From G963665495 sp963667575 (GTDB lineage Bacteria; Desulfobacterota; Desulfovibrionia; Desulfovibrionales; Desulfovibrionaceae), in contig CAXXHY010000008.1 of the NCBI GenBank assembly GCA_963667575.2, positions 1-64,000 on the forward strand: DNA of 64,000 nucleotides. Reading direction: 5' to 3'. Made by a program: the position numbers and the translations under genes. Shown piece after piece: positions 9,600 to 18,733 of this stretch; positions within the stretch are counted from its first letter, which is position 1; every line of letters starts with the position of its first letter. The notes below the pieces were generated by a model. The model made no database searches. It was not told where the DNA came from and saw only the letters and a program-made list of their open reading frames with translations.

Positions 9600-10484
9600 A
9601 TGTTGTGTTTTGATAAAGTTTGCGAACTTGCGACGTTTGCTTTTGATCCCATTCATGACGGCTGGGAAAGAAAATCCACCCAGAAGGCCGTAGGCCGTAT
9701 TCAGATCATGGTGTTCCTGCTCGGCATGCTGGGCATCGAACTCAACCGGCTCGGACTTCTGCCTGCACCTTTGGCGGCCATCGCTCCCACGCGGCACTAT
9801 TACGCCATCAATCTGGCTTTTACGCTGGTGCTGATGGTAGAGGTGCTCAGCCTGATTTTCATCCTGCCCTGTTCGTTTTCAAAATCCATGGGCAAACAGC
9901 TGGAAATCCTGGCATTGATCATGTTGCGACATTCTTTCAAGGAATTGTCGTATTTTCCCGAACCCATCGCGCTGACCGATAGCACCATGATGCCCGTCTA
10001 CTATATTCTTTCCGACGGCATAGGCGCGTTGGTTATTTTTCTGATTCTGGGATTCTACTACAAGATTCAGCGGGGGAAAAAAGCCAGCAAGGAGCGGATT
10101 GAAGGCATTTACCGCTTTGTGGCCATCAAGAAGCTTATTTCGCTGGTGCTGTTGCTCAGCTTTCTGGGCAGCGCCTTTTACGATTTCTGGCTCAAACTGA
10201 GCGGCGGCCACCCGTACGAGTTTTTCGAAAGTTTTTACACCTTGCTCATTTTCACGGATGTGCTGATCATTCTGCTGGCCCAGCAGTTGATGCCGTCCTT
10301 TCATATGATCTTCCGTAATTCAGGCTATGCGCTGGCAACTCTGCTGATGCGCCTGGCCTTGACCGCACCCCATTTCTACAACACGGCACTGGGCGTCATC
10401 GCAGCCCTTTTCGCCATTTCCATGACCATTGCCTTTAATTTTCTGGCTCCGGCCTTCGAAAGCAGGACATCGAACAAGCACTGA
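9600..10484 (+). CDS. Polytopic membrane protein of unknown function
   Basis: A 294-residue integral membrane protein with about six or seven hydrophobic helices (roughly 34-50, 65-90, 133-152, 178-196, 212-230, 243-258 and 262-285). Charged loops such as YKIQRGKKASKERIEG separate them. It begins at ATG 9600 after weak AGGAAG. No transporter or enzyme motif was recognised. The next gene is convergent. Function unknown. Confidence 0.7.
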   Translation: MLCFDKVCELATFAFDPIHDGWERKSTQKAVGRIQIMVFLLGMLGIELNRLGLLPAPLAAIAPTRHYYAINLAFTLVLMVEVLSLIFILPCSFSKSMGKQLEILALIMLRHSFKELSYFPEPIALTDSTMMPVYYILSDGIGALVIFLILGFYYKIQRGKKASKERIEGIYRFVAIKKLISLVLLLSFLGSAFYDFWLKLSGGHPYEFFESFYTLLIFTDVLIILLAQQLMPSFHMIFRNSGYALATLLMRLALTAPHFYNTALGVIAALFAISMTIAFNFLAPAFESRTSNKH

Positions 10485-10526
10485 CGCCTGGCCGTGGCAT
10501 GCTTTTGATGGACCGGTCAGCTTCAG

Positions 10527-10545
10527 GCTGCGCCTGGGGCGCAGC
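10527..10545. terminator. 8-bp perfect hairpin between convergent genes
   Basis: GCTGCGCC (10527-10534) and GGCGCAGC (10538-10545) pair perfectly around TGG. The hairpin lies in the 79-base gap between two convergent stops, so it could end transcription from both sides, although neither flank has a strong T tract. Confidence 0.45.
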
Positions 10546-10563
10546 ACTGATGCCTCCGATAAA

Positions 10564-11283
10564 TCAGTCGTCCTCGTGAATGGGGAATGTCAGACTGGCG
10601 CCGAACCAGCCGATGGTTCCCACCACGGGCAGCAGAATCAGAACAAGCAGAATATAGAGCACACTTCCCGATGCCAGCACGTCCGGAACCTGCATCCGCC
10701 AGATGAACAGGGCCAGAGACAGTGCGAACAGAAGGGGGGAAAGTACCAGTTTGATGGTAATGGCCATGGTGGTCTGCGCGTAGTAGTTCAGCCACCAGGT
10801 GTACAGCCCCGTAAGGATGGCCACCGGCGTGAACAGCAGGTTCGCCCCAAGGCAGCACAGGGCGGCGGAATCAAAGCCCTGCCAGTCCGTCAGCAGGTAG
10901 AGCAGCGAAAACATGGTCACGGAGATGGCGAACACGATGGGAAAGTGCACGGTCATGGGATGCGGGTGGCGTTTGAGAAAGGGAAAACGGTGCACGATGG
11001 CCGGCAGCTTGCGCTCCGGTCCGGCCGAGATGTCCACCTGCGCCTCCAGTACGCCCACCAGCGGAAAACGCTGCAGCACGTCGGACTTGTGCGGAGCCTG
11101 CTGAAATTCCGCGCTGAGCTCCTCTCCTCCGTGGTGGCGATTCATGTGTTTGCCGCCGCGCCAGAGACGGCTGGAACTCACGTCGTAGACTTTGTTGCGG
11201 TAGGCTACATAGATGGGTTTGCCATCCGCGCCGTTGTTTTCCTGTAATTCTTCAAGGGTAATTTTTCGGACTTGATCGCTCAC
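10564..11283 (-). CDS. Cytochrome b5-like domain fused to four-helix membrane domain
   Basis: A 239-residue protein. The N-terminal part (about 1-80) resembles the prokaryotic cytochrome b5-like heme/steroid-binding domain: ITLEELQENNG, then KPIYVAYRNKVYDVSSSRLW and a His-rich stretch HMNRHHGG with a later APH as candidate heme ligands. The C-terminal part has four hydrophobic helices and RHPHPMTVHFPI, resembling DUF2231-type membrane proteins. GTG 11283 was chosen because AAAGGAG lies 7 bases upstream; the longer frame to 11379 has no ribosome site. A b-type heme electron carrier in the membrane is plausible, not shown. Confidence 0.8.
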   Translation of the reverse strand: MSDQVRKITLEELQENNGADGKPIYVAYRNKVYDVSSSRLWRGGKHMNRHHGGEELSAEFQQAPHKSDVLQRFPLVGVLEAQVDISAGPERKLPAIVHRFPFLKRHPHPMTVHFPIVFAISVTMFSLLYLLTDWQGFDSAALCCLGANLLFTPVAILTGLYTWWLNYYAQTTMAITIKLVLSPLLFALSLALFIWRMQVPDVLASGSVLYILLVLILLPVVGTIGWFGASLTFPIHEDD

Positions 11284-11569
11284 ACTGCACTCCTTTTGTG
11301 TCGGTCCGCTTTGCAATTGCGCCGGATCTGAAAAAATGTAGACTGAATGAGTCGCAAAAAAAATCTGAAGCGTCAACAACAGGTGACAAATAGTCTACTA
11401 TATAACCATCGATTGCGGAAGTGCGCAAACGGCTTTACATATTTCGCGTCACTGGCTACTCTGCTTCAAATGACGCTTTTTCATGGCAAACGCGGGAGTT
11501 AGCGCATTTGTCAGAGCCCCTCGATCTTTTTTGCCCGGTTATCCGGTCAGATGGGAACGTAGAGAAAAC

Positions 11570-13720
11570 ATGAACCAGATTCCCACTTCTCCTGACGGAA
11601 CCTATACCCAGGAGCCGCTGCCAGCAGGGACCCGCCTGTCATCCTATGTCATTGAGGATGTGCTGGGCATTGGCGGTTTCGGCATCACCTATCTGGGAGA
11701 AGATACGGGCCTGAAAAGCAAGGTGGCGCTCAAGGAATACTTTCCCAACGAGCATGCCGTACGCGATCTCAAACAGCAGGTGTGGGAAAAATCCGCGGCC
11801 AACAAGGCGCATTTCGATTGGGGCAAAAGCCGCTTTCTGATGGAGGCGCAGATCCTGGCCCAGTTCAAGCACCCCAACATTGTCCGGGTCATGGCCCTGT
11901 TCGAGGCCAACAACACGGCCTATATGGTCATGGACTTTGAAAAGGGCGAAAATCTCGAACAATTGCTGGCACGCGAAAAGACCCTGAGCGAATCCCAGTT
12001 GAGCATGCTGCTGCTGCCGCTTCTGTCCGGACTGGAACTGCTGCACAATACGGGCTTTATTCATCGCGACATCAAGCCCGACAATATTTTTATTCGCGAA
12101 GACGGGAGTCCGGTGCTGCTGGATTTCGGTTCCGCGCGCAATGCCATCAACAGCGAAGGCAAGGTGCTGACCACGCTGCTGACTCCCGGCTATTCGCCCC
12201 TGGAGCAGTATTACAGCACCAGCGACGATCAGGGCCCCTGGACGGACATCTACGCCCTGGGCGGCGTGCTCTACCGCGCCGTCACCGGCGAGAGCCCGCC
12301 GGAATCCGTCATGCGCACCAGTTCGGCTCTCAGCGGGCGCAATGATCCGCTCACTCCGGCCCAGGAAGCCGGGGCCGGCAGATATTCCGAACATTTCCTC
12401 AAAGCCATAGACTATGCCCTGATGGTTCTGGAAAGGAACCGTCCGCAGACCATTGCCCAATGGCGCAACTGTCTGTTTCCTTCCATGGCGACAGTGGAAG
12501 TCGCCAGGCCTCCCGAAGAATTGCTGACGGACGAGGAGGTCGACCAGGCGGACGAACTGCAGGCAGCGGATACCGACGAAACCAAATTCAATTTGCTGTT
12601 TATCGGCGACGAAATGGGGACCGACCGCAGGACGGGCAATACGTTCAAGCCCCTGGGCTTTGACATGATTCTTGTGGCTTCCTCCATGAAGCGCCACCAG
12701 CGCCTGGACAGCGCGGCGGCCGCGCGTTGCGCCGCAGCGCAGATATTCAGCTGCCCCTCCGGCCTGGAGGCCATCGGGCGTATCCGCGACGGCCAGCCTG
12801 ATTTGGTGTTTTGCGATGCGCAACTGCGCGACATGGACGCGCTGGAGTTCCTCAAGCGTATCGGCGCGCAGTACAAATTGACCCCCTTTGTGATAGTGGC
12901 TTCGGAGAACCGCAGAAAATTCGTACTCGATTGCATTGCGCTGGGAGCCGCGGGGTATATTTTCCGGCCCTATGCCCTGGATGTGTTTCACCGGCATCTG
13001 CAGCAGATTATGCAGGTGCAGCAGTTTTACGGCGAGGAAGAGACCTTGCTGAACAATGTCCGGAAACTGCTGCAGCAGAAGGAATGTAAAAAGGCCGTGC
13101 CTTTGCTGGAGCGGGTCATTTCCATAGTGGACGAGCCTCGGGAATTCTATGAATCCGGCTTCAAGCTTCTGCTGCAGAACCAGTTCGGCAAGGCCATCTC
13201 ATCTTTTCGAAAGGGAAGCCGGATCCAGTCCATCCATGTGGAAGGTCTGCGTTGCATGGCGGAAGCCCAGCACGAACTCGGCAGCGCCTCTGGCTACAAG
13301 GAATACAGTCTCATGGCCATGGAGGCATTCCATAAATTCAATCGGGTGGAAGAAACGCGCAAGCTGTTTCTGGAGATCATCAAACCCAAGGGACAGTCTT
13401 CCAATCCATTCAATACGCTGGGAGTGAAGCTGCGGCGACAGGGGGATTGCCAGGGGGCCATCAGCGCCTACACCCAGGCCCTGGAGTTGAGTCCGGACAA
13501 CGAACGTATCTTTTACAACCTGGCCCGAGCCCATGCCTCCAATTTCGACCTGCAGGCCGCGATGGACTGCACCGGCAAAGCCCTGGAGCTGGACCCCGGA
13601 TTCTGCCAGGCAGCCAAGCTGTACCGCTTTATTACCGGAAGCGCCTGGGTGGCTCCCCACGATGCGGTCAAGCGATCGCAGGCCAGGGCCCTGTCCTGCA
13701 AGGAATTGCTGGACGACTGA
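11570..13720 (+). CDS. Ser/Thr protein kinase - receiver-like - TPR fusion
   Basis: A 716-residue soluble signalling protein. Residues about 25-290 form a Hanks-type kinase: glycine loop GIGGFGITYLGED, Lys55 in VALKEY, catalytic Asp167 in HRDIKPDN, and metal-binding DFG in LLDFGSAR. Residues about 340-475 look like a response-regulator receiver with a candidate phospho-acceptor Asp416 (LVFCDAQLRDMD) and a later Arg-Pro (YIFRPYA) where Lys-Pro is usual; its first acidic pocket (FIGDEMGTD) is atypical. TPR-like repeats fill about 500-700. ATG 11570 was preferred over 11483 because conservation starts there. No transmembrane helix, so the sensor input is unknown. Confidence 0.88.
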   Translation: MNQIPTSPDGTYTQEPLPAGTRLSSYVIEDVLGIGGFGITYLGEDTGLKSKVALKEYFPNEHAVRDLKQQVWEKSAANKAHFDWGKSRFLMEAQILAQFKHPNIVRVMALFEANNTAYMVMDFEKGENLEQLLAREKTLSESQLSMLLLPLLSGLELLHNTGFIHRDIKPDNIFIREDGSPVLLDFGSARNAINSEGKVLTTLLTPGYSPLEQYYSTSDDQGPWTDIYALGGVLYRAVTGESPPESVMRTSSALSGRNDPLTPAQEAGAGRYSEHFLKAIDYALMVLERNRPQTIAQWRNCLFPSMATVEVARPPEELLTDEEVDQADELQAADTDETKFNLLFIGDEMGTDRRTGNTFKPLGFDMILVASSMKRHQRLDSAAAARCAAAQIFSCPSGLEAIGRIRDGQPDLVFCDAQLRDMDALEFLKRIGAQYKLTPFVIVASENRRKFVLDCIALGAAGYIFRPYALDVFHRHLQQIMQVQQFYGEEETLLNNVRKLLQQKECKKAVPLLERVISIVDEPREFYESGFKLLLQNQFGKAISSFRKGSRIQSIHVEGLRCMAEAQHELGSASGYKEYSLMAMEAFHKFNRVEETRKLFLEIIKPKGQSSNPFNTLGVKLRRQGDCQGAISAYTQALELSPDNERIFYNLARAHASNFDLQAAMDCTGKALELDPGFCQAAKLYRFITGSAWVAPHDAVKRSQARALSCKELLDD

Positions 13721-13873
13721 CGACGTCCTTTGAGCAATAAGCGCACGGTATCACATCTTTTTTTCTCTTTAAAAACAATCTGTCCAAAAAGCCTTTCCGT
13801 GGGGTGGTTGCCAAACGGCCTGCCCCTGGTTAGCTTCATGACTTACAAAAAATGAAACCATTGGAGAAAATCA

Positions 13874-14443
13874 ATGCATGTTATGACATTGCTCGGCAGC
13901 GCCAAGCCCAAAGGCAATACGGCCACCATAGTCGGCTTTATGGAAGATCTGCTGAAAGCGCAGAATCATACGGTGGAGCGGGTGAATCTGGCCCGCAAGA
14001 CTATCAACGGCTGCATGGGCTGCCTCAAATGCAGGCAGACTCCCGACGCCATTGCCTGTGTTCAGAAAGACGACGCCACCGAGATCACGGCCCGGATGCT
14101 CGAAGCGGATGTCATCCTGTTTGCCTCGCCCGTGTATTTCTGGGGAGTCAACGCGCAGACCAAGGCCATGATGGATCGTTGCTACGCTTTTGTTGTGGGC
14201 TACCATCAGCCGGAACACGCGTCCCTGCTGGAAGGAAAGACCGTGGGACTGCTGACCACGGGCGGCAGCGGCTATGAAAACAATGTGGAAGGCATTTTCG
14301 ACGCCTTTGACCGCTTTGGAGGATTTTTGAAGGCCGGAAGGCTGGAAAAAATGCATTTTGGAAAGTGCAAGCCCGCCCTGGAACTGACTCCGGCAGTCAG
14401 GGATCAGGCCCAGACCTTTGTGAATGCCCTGGCAGGATTCTAG
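13874..14443 (+). CDS. Flavodoxin-fold NAD(P)H-dependent FMN oxidoreductase
   Basis: A 189-residue flavoprotein of the NADPH-dependent FMN reductase / iron-sulfur flavoprotein group. The FMN phosphate loop is LLGSAKPKGNTA, and FASPVYFWGVNAQTKAMMDR is the second FMN motif. GCMGCLKCRQTPDAIAC provides closely spaced cysteines that, in iron-sulfur flavoproteins, hold a 4Fe-4S cluster; the exact spacing was not checked against that family. GGAG precedes ATG 13874 by 8 bases. The gene stands alone and is followed by two hairpins. Electron donor and acceptor are unknown. Confidence 0.88.
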   Translation: MHVMTLLGSAKPKGNTATIVGFMEDLLKAQNHTVERVNLARKTINGCMGCLKCRQTPDAIACVQKDDATEITARMLEADVILFASPVYFWGVNAQTKAMMDRCYAFVVGYHQPEHASLLEGKTVGLLTTGGSGYENNVEGIFDAFDRFGGFLKAGRLEKMHFGKCKPALELTPAVRDQAQTFVNALAGF

Positions 14444-14456
14444 CCTTTTCACCCCG

Positions 14457-14478
14457 GCTGCCTGTTTTGGCAGCTCCC
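14457..14478 (+). terminator. Hairpin after FMN oxidoreductase gene
   Basis: GCTGCC (14457-14462) pairs with GGCAGC (14469-14474) around TGTTTT, followed by a weak pyrimidine stretch TCCCTTT. Confidence 0.45.
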
Positions 14479-14519
14479 TTTGGTATAATTCCGCGAACCA
14501 TCGGCGGAACGTATTTGAC

Positions 14520-14546
14520 GGTCCCGACCCTGGCGGGACCTTTCTT
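14520..14546 (+). terminator. Intrinsic terminator before the radical SAM gene
   Basis: GGTCCCG (14520-14526) and CGGGACC (14534-14540) form a 7-bp stem with a 7-base loop, followed directly by TTTCTT. It lies 100 bases after the upstream gene and 80 before the next. Confidence 0.6.
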
Positions 14547-14627
14547 CTAACACAGTGCAGAAATTGAAAAATTCCGCACCAATTAATAACAGTGGACCCC
14601 GGTCCCTGCTTGAGGCAATAGTCCTCC

Positions 14628-16457
14628 ATGCCCATTGCAACTTCCGTACGTGCTCCTCTGAAACAGCCCGCTTTTTTACCCATGACCCGTGCGGAAATGG
14701 ACCGCCTGGGCTGGGATGCATTGGATATTCTGCTGGTCAGCGGCGACGCCTATGTGGACCATCCGAGTTTCGGCGTGCCCTTGCTGGGGCGCTGGCTCAT
14801 CCGTCATGGCTGGCGCGTGGGCATTGTGGCGCAGCCCGGTTGGAACAGCCCAGAAGACATGCTGCGTATGGGGCGTCCGAGGCTTTACGCCGGAGTCAGC
14901 GCGGGCTGCCTGGATTCCATGCTGGCCCATTACACGGCCTTTCGCAAAAAACGCCATGACGATGCCTATACGCCCGGCGGACAGGCAGGAAGCAGGCCGA
15001 ACCGCGCCTGCATAGTGTACGCGAATCTGCTGCGTCAGGCTTTTCCCGGGTTGCCGGTGATCTTGGGCGGCATAGAGGCTTCCCTGCGGCGCATCTCCCA
15101 TTATGATTTCTGGTCCGACTCCATCAGGCGTCCGCTCGTGCTGGACAGCAAGGCCACTGCCATTGCCTACGGCATGGGCGAGCGCGCCGTGCTGGCCCTG
15201 GCTGGGCTTTTCGAGAGCCTCGAACCCGAAGTGTTGCAGGATGCGCGGCAACTGCGTCCGCATCTGGCCAGCATTCCGGGGCTGGCCTTTGCCGGGGATG
15301 CGGAGGATTTGCCGCAGGAAACGCCCGTGCTTACTCTGCCGGCCCATGAAGAAATTTTGGCCGACCCGCAGGCGCTGATCCGGGCCACTTTTCTGCTCGA
15401 ACAGCAGGTGCACCAGAACAAGGCCGCAGCTTTGCAGTCCGCGGGCGGCCGCGAGGTGGTTCTGACCCGTCCGGGCGCCTGTCTGGAAACGGACGAGCTG
15501 GACCTGCTGGCATCATTGCCCTATACGCGTTTGCCCCACCCCTCCTATACGCAGAGAATTCCCGCGGCGGACATGATCAAGACCAGCATCACGGCCCATC
15601 GCGGTTGTGCGGGCGGATGTTCGTTCTGTACGCTGGCCCTGCACCAGGGGCGGCGGATTCGTTCGCGCAGCAAAGACTCCCTGCTGCAGGAGGCACGGCA
15701 GATAGCCAGAATGAAGGGCTGGTCCGGCAGCATCAGCGATGTGGGCGGCCCCAGCGCCAACATGTGGGGCGCGCACTGCGCCGCGGATCCATCCGAATGC
15801 GTACGCGCCAGTTGCCTTACGCCGCGCATCTGTCCTTTTTTCAAAGTGCAGCAGACGGATTTCGTGGATCTGCTGCGTTCCATGAACAAGCTGGAAACGG
15901 TCAAACACGTACGGGTGGCCAGCGGCTGGCGGATCGACCTGGCCCTGACCGAAATGAATGCTCTGACCACGCTGATACGCGAGTTTGTGGGCGGGCAGGC
16001 CAAAGTGGCGCCCGAACACTGTGTGGACAGCGTGCTCGAATTGATGCGCAAACCCGGTTTCGAAGCCTTTGAGGCCTTTCTGCAGCTTTTTGCCAAGCAA
16101 TCGCGCAAGGCAGGCAAGGAGCAATACATCATTCCCTACCTGATGAGCGCTTTTCCAGGCTGTACGGACGACGACATGCGTACGCTTTCCAACTGGCTCA
16201 AGGCCAAGGGTTGGAAACCCAACCAGGTGCAGTGCTTCATTCCTCTGCCAGGTACGGCAGCCGCGGCCATGTTTTATGCGGAGACCGACCTCAAGGGGCG
16301 GCCCATCTATGTGGCCAAGACCGATGCGGCCCGCCTGCGGCAGCATGGAATTCTGATGCCCACCACGGGCAGAAGGCTGAAAAAAAGGGAAAGCGAACCG
16401 CGAAAGCAGTCAGCCGGACGGCAATGGGACGGGAAAAAGAAGAAAAGGAGCCGGTGA
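14628..16457 (+). CDS. YgiQ-family radical SAM protein
   Basis: A 609-residue member of the YgiQ (UPF0313) family of radical SAM proteins; no confirmed substrate is known to me. The N-terminus FLPMTRAEM...GDAYVDHPSFG is the family signature. The radical SAM cluster motif CxxxCxxC is at Cys327, Cys331 and Cys334 (HRGCAGGCSFCTL), and a second cysteine-containing region (CVRASCLTPRICPFF) follows as in the family. The C-terminal tail is lysine/arginine-rich. It is preceded by a terminator and is probably transcribed alone. Confidence 0.93.
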   Translation: MPIATSVRAPLKQPAFLPMTRAEMDRLGWDALDILLVSGDAYVDHPSFGVPLLGRWLIRHGWRVGIVAQPGWNSPEDMLRMGRPRLYAGVSAGCLDSMLAHYTAFRKKRHDDAYTPGGQAGSRPNRACIVYANLLRQAFPGLPVILGGIEASLRRISHYDFWSDSIRRPLVLDSKATAIAYGMGERAVLALAGLFESLEPEVLQDARQLRPHLASIPGLAFAGDAEDLPQETPVLTLPAHEEILADPQALIRATFLLEQQVHQNKAAALQSAGGREVVLTRPGACLETDELDLLASLPYTRLPHPSYTQRIPAADMIKTSITAHRGCAGGCSFCTLALHQGRRIRSRSKDSLLQEARQIARMKGWSGSISDVGGPSANMWGAHCAADPSECVRASCLTPRICPFFKVQQTDFVDLLRSMNKLETVKHVRVASGWRIDLALTEMNALTTLIREFVGGQAKVAPEHCVDSVLELMRKPGFEAFEAFLQLFAKQSRKAGKEQYIIPYLMSAFPGCTDDDMRTLSNWLKAKGWKPNQVQCFIPLPGTAAAAMFYAETDLKGRPIYVAKTDAARLRQHGILMPTTGRRLKKRESEPRKQSAGRQWDGKKKKRSR

Positions 16458-16519
16458 GCGCGTACCTGTAGCGACCTGATTTCATGTTCAGCCGCTATTC
16501 TTCTGGTCGGCTGCAGCGT

Positions 16520-17002
16520 TCAAAATTCATATTTATAAAATTTGGTATCAACACTCATAACAGGAAAAGAACCAGGTAATGCAGTTTTTTCAACTTCAAT
16601 AAAGGCATTTTTTTCATAAAACCTGTGGGCTGCGAGAAATTTCGCTGTTGTGCCCAAATAAATATTTGAATATTCGTGCTTTTTACACCAATCGAATAGT
16701 GTTTGTAATAAATGTTGGGCAACGCCGAGTTCAGATCCTCGGTAATTTTTTTTCACAAACATTTTTCGTAACGCACCTTCGTTATTCCCAATGTCTATCA
16801 AGGCAATGGTCCCAACCACTTCCGAGCCATTTAGAGCAATCCAGAAGTTGCCGTTATCTTTTTGATAAAAATGCGGTATATCCGATAAATCAGACTGTGC
16901 TTCAAGCGTAATTGGTATGTTGAATTCCTTTTGTTGAATTGGTAAAATAACATCAACAACGCCTGAAAAATACTTTTTTGAAAATGGTTGTATTATAATC
17001 AT
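16520..17002 (-). CDS. GNAT-family N-acetyltransferase
   Basis: A 160-residue acetyltransferase. The acetyl-CoA motif is MFVKKNYRGSELGVAQHLL (the R/Q-x-x-G-x-G/A pattern) at about residues 89-107, preceded by the beta strands VVGTIALIDIG and followed by YLGTTAKFLAAHRFYEKNAF. AT-rich codon use is unlike the flanking genes and suggests transfer. AGAGG lies about 12 bases before ATG 17002. The substrate cannot be inferred. Confidence 0.88.
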   Translation of the reverse strand: MIIIQPFSKKYFSGVVDVILPIQQKEFNIPITLEAQSDLSDIPHFYQKDNGNFWIALNGSEVVGTIALIDIGNNEGALRKMFVKKNYRGSELGVAQHLLQTLFDWCKKHEYSNIYLGTTAKFLAAHRFYEKNAFIEVEKTALPGSFPVMSVDTKFYKYEF

Positions 17003-17064
17003 TGTATTTTGAACCTCTGTTGTTCTCTGTAGCGTCTTGTTATGCTATATTTTGGGATGGATTA

Positions 17065-17824
17065 TCATACGGTTGTATCCCATATCAACTTGGCAAGCGT
17101 TACACCAACTACTGTGAGAAATACATTTCGGACAAAAGTTACTTTACGCAGCATAACCATTCTGGAACCAAAAAAAGCGCCAAGTATCTGACCGGCGCCC
17201 ATAAGTATGCCAATTTTAAAAAGCACGTTGCCGCCAATGATAAAAGCAGCCAGGGCGACAATGTTACTTGTGAAATTGACAAATTTAGTGAAGGCAGTGG
17301 CTTTTTTCAAATCAAGGCCAAGTAGAAGCACAAGCCCGATGGTCCAGAAAGATCCTGTCCCAGGCCCGAAAAAACCATCATAAAAGCCAAGGAACAAACC
17401 TGCTAAGGCATAAAAGATATGCTTGTTGATTTTTGCCTGCCGGCGTTCCTGGCCTAATTGGGGGGGTGAACAGGGTATATAAAAAAATGGCTCCCAATAA
17501 AAATGGGATGATCATATTCAAGAAATTTGCGGATAACAGCTGAATCGATACCGTGCCGATTGTTGCGCCTATTGCCGTAAATGCAATAGGTTCCCACATG
17601 TTGGAAATTGAAACCAACCCCTTCCTGCTGTAATTTACTGCTGCTGTGAGGCTTCCAAAGCTGCCTTGCAGTTTGTTCGTTCCCAGCGCCATATGCGGGG
17701 GGACTCCCATGGCAAGTAAAACAGGCACCGACACAATTCCGCCGCCGCCGGCAATGGCATCGACAAATCCCGCGGAGGCACCGGTGATTAAAAATATAAC
17801 ATACTGGTAAAACTCAAATTCCAT
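17065..17824 (-). pseudogene. TauE/SafE-family permease, frameshifted
   Basis: This is a sulfite exporter TauE/SafE-type membrane transporter of about 252 residues, split by one extra base in a run of seven G (17460-17466; C on the coding strand). The first frame (17824 downward) gives AIAGGGGIVSVPVLL and ALGTNKLQGSFG. Removing one base from the run joins it to QERRQAKINKHIFYALAG and then LGFYDGFFGPGTGSFW, both family motifs in correct order. GGAG precedes ATG 17824. All transmembrane segments are otherwise intact, so the break is recent, a phase-variable switch or a sequencing error. Confidence 0.85.
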
Positions 17825-18733
17825 GACTGACTGCTCCGTTCTATTAAATCTATCCCTGGATAGTTATTTTTTACTTATTGTCTTCCTGGTACGAATTAGT
17901 ATTGGATGATTTACCAGATACAAAGACATTTGAATGATAAGACAGGTGTTGAAACAGGAATTTTTTGAATCAGGTAAAAGGATAACGAGACATCCAACAT
18001 GTCGAAAAAATACTGCTTATAGCAAGACTCAGCATTCAGTATTGCACTATAAATTCAATAGATTAGTAGAGATAAGACCAAATTCGGCTTATAATGTCGA
18101 ATGGCGCTCGACCTTGAAGAAAAACATAAACCAGATACCTCGCAACCCGTTGTTCGGCAGAAAAAGATTTGTCCTCTTACGCCGACCAGATTCGGATGGC
18201 TATCAAAAAAATCGCCCTTTATGCGGCTGAGACAAGCGCGCTCTTGCCGGAGCTTTTGTTCCAAAAAGATATTTCTGGAATTATACAAGCCACTTTTCCC
18301 AAACAGATGCAGCCGCTCAGCTCATAGAGGACCCCAAAAAGCGACTTCAATCTTCGCTGCCAGATAACTCAAAAGATGGCGGGATATCTGGAATCGACCT
18401 TTCCGGACAATGTCGTGATTGCAAATGAGCGTATGAAAGCGGTCGCACTATTGATGCTGGCAGTCACAGGACCGTGAAATACCATTGATTGGGAGTCACC
18501 TGCCTTTTTCGGTCAGATGCAGATACTCTAAAAACTGAAGCTCCGGGTCATAGAACTTCCGACGACCCCGGATTTCGGAATTGATGGAGACGAATAGTCC
18601 CAGGCAACGCAGCATCACGATATCAAGGCTGTCCTGCGGATTCCCGATTATCAAAAGAACAGGTTAAAATCAGGCCAGGCCGATTATGAAATCCGGCTGC
18701 CAGGCGTCCTGACTTCTGTACGGGAAAGGTGTT
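17825..18733. other. AT-rich stretch with unassignable coding remnants
   Basis: About 900 bases without an intact gene. Short protein-like stretches occur in changing frames: on plus, an open run at about 18145-18326 (ADQIRMAIKKIALYAAE) and another at about 18363-18478 (LESTFPDNVVIANERMKA); on minus, about 18504-18660 (DSLDIVMLRCLGLF, then FYDPELQFLEYLHLT). None has a convincing start and I recognise no family. The stretch adjoins the frameshifted TauE gene and is probably decayed, possibly transferred DNA. Confidence 0.45.

Noticed and set aside
10429..11247. Plus-strand frame of 272 codons opposite the cytochrome b5-like gene
   Set aside because: Extremely His/Gln/Gly-rich translation typical of antisense frames; the minus strand has membrane helices and a ribosome site.
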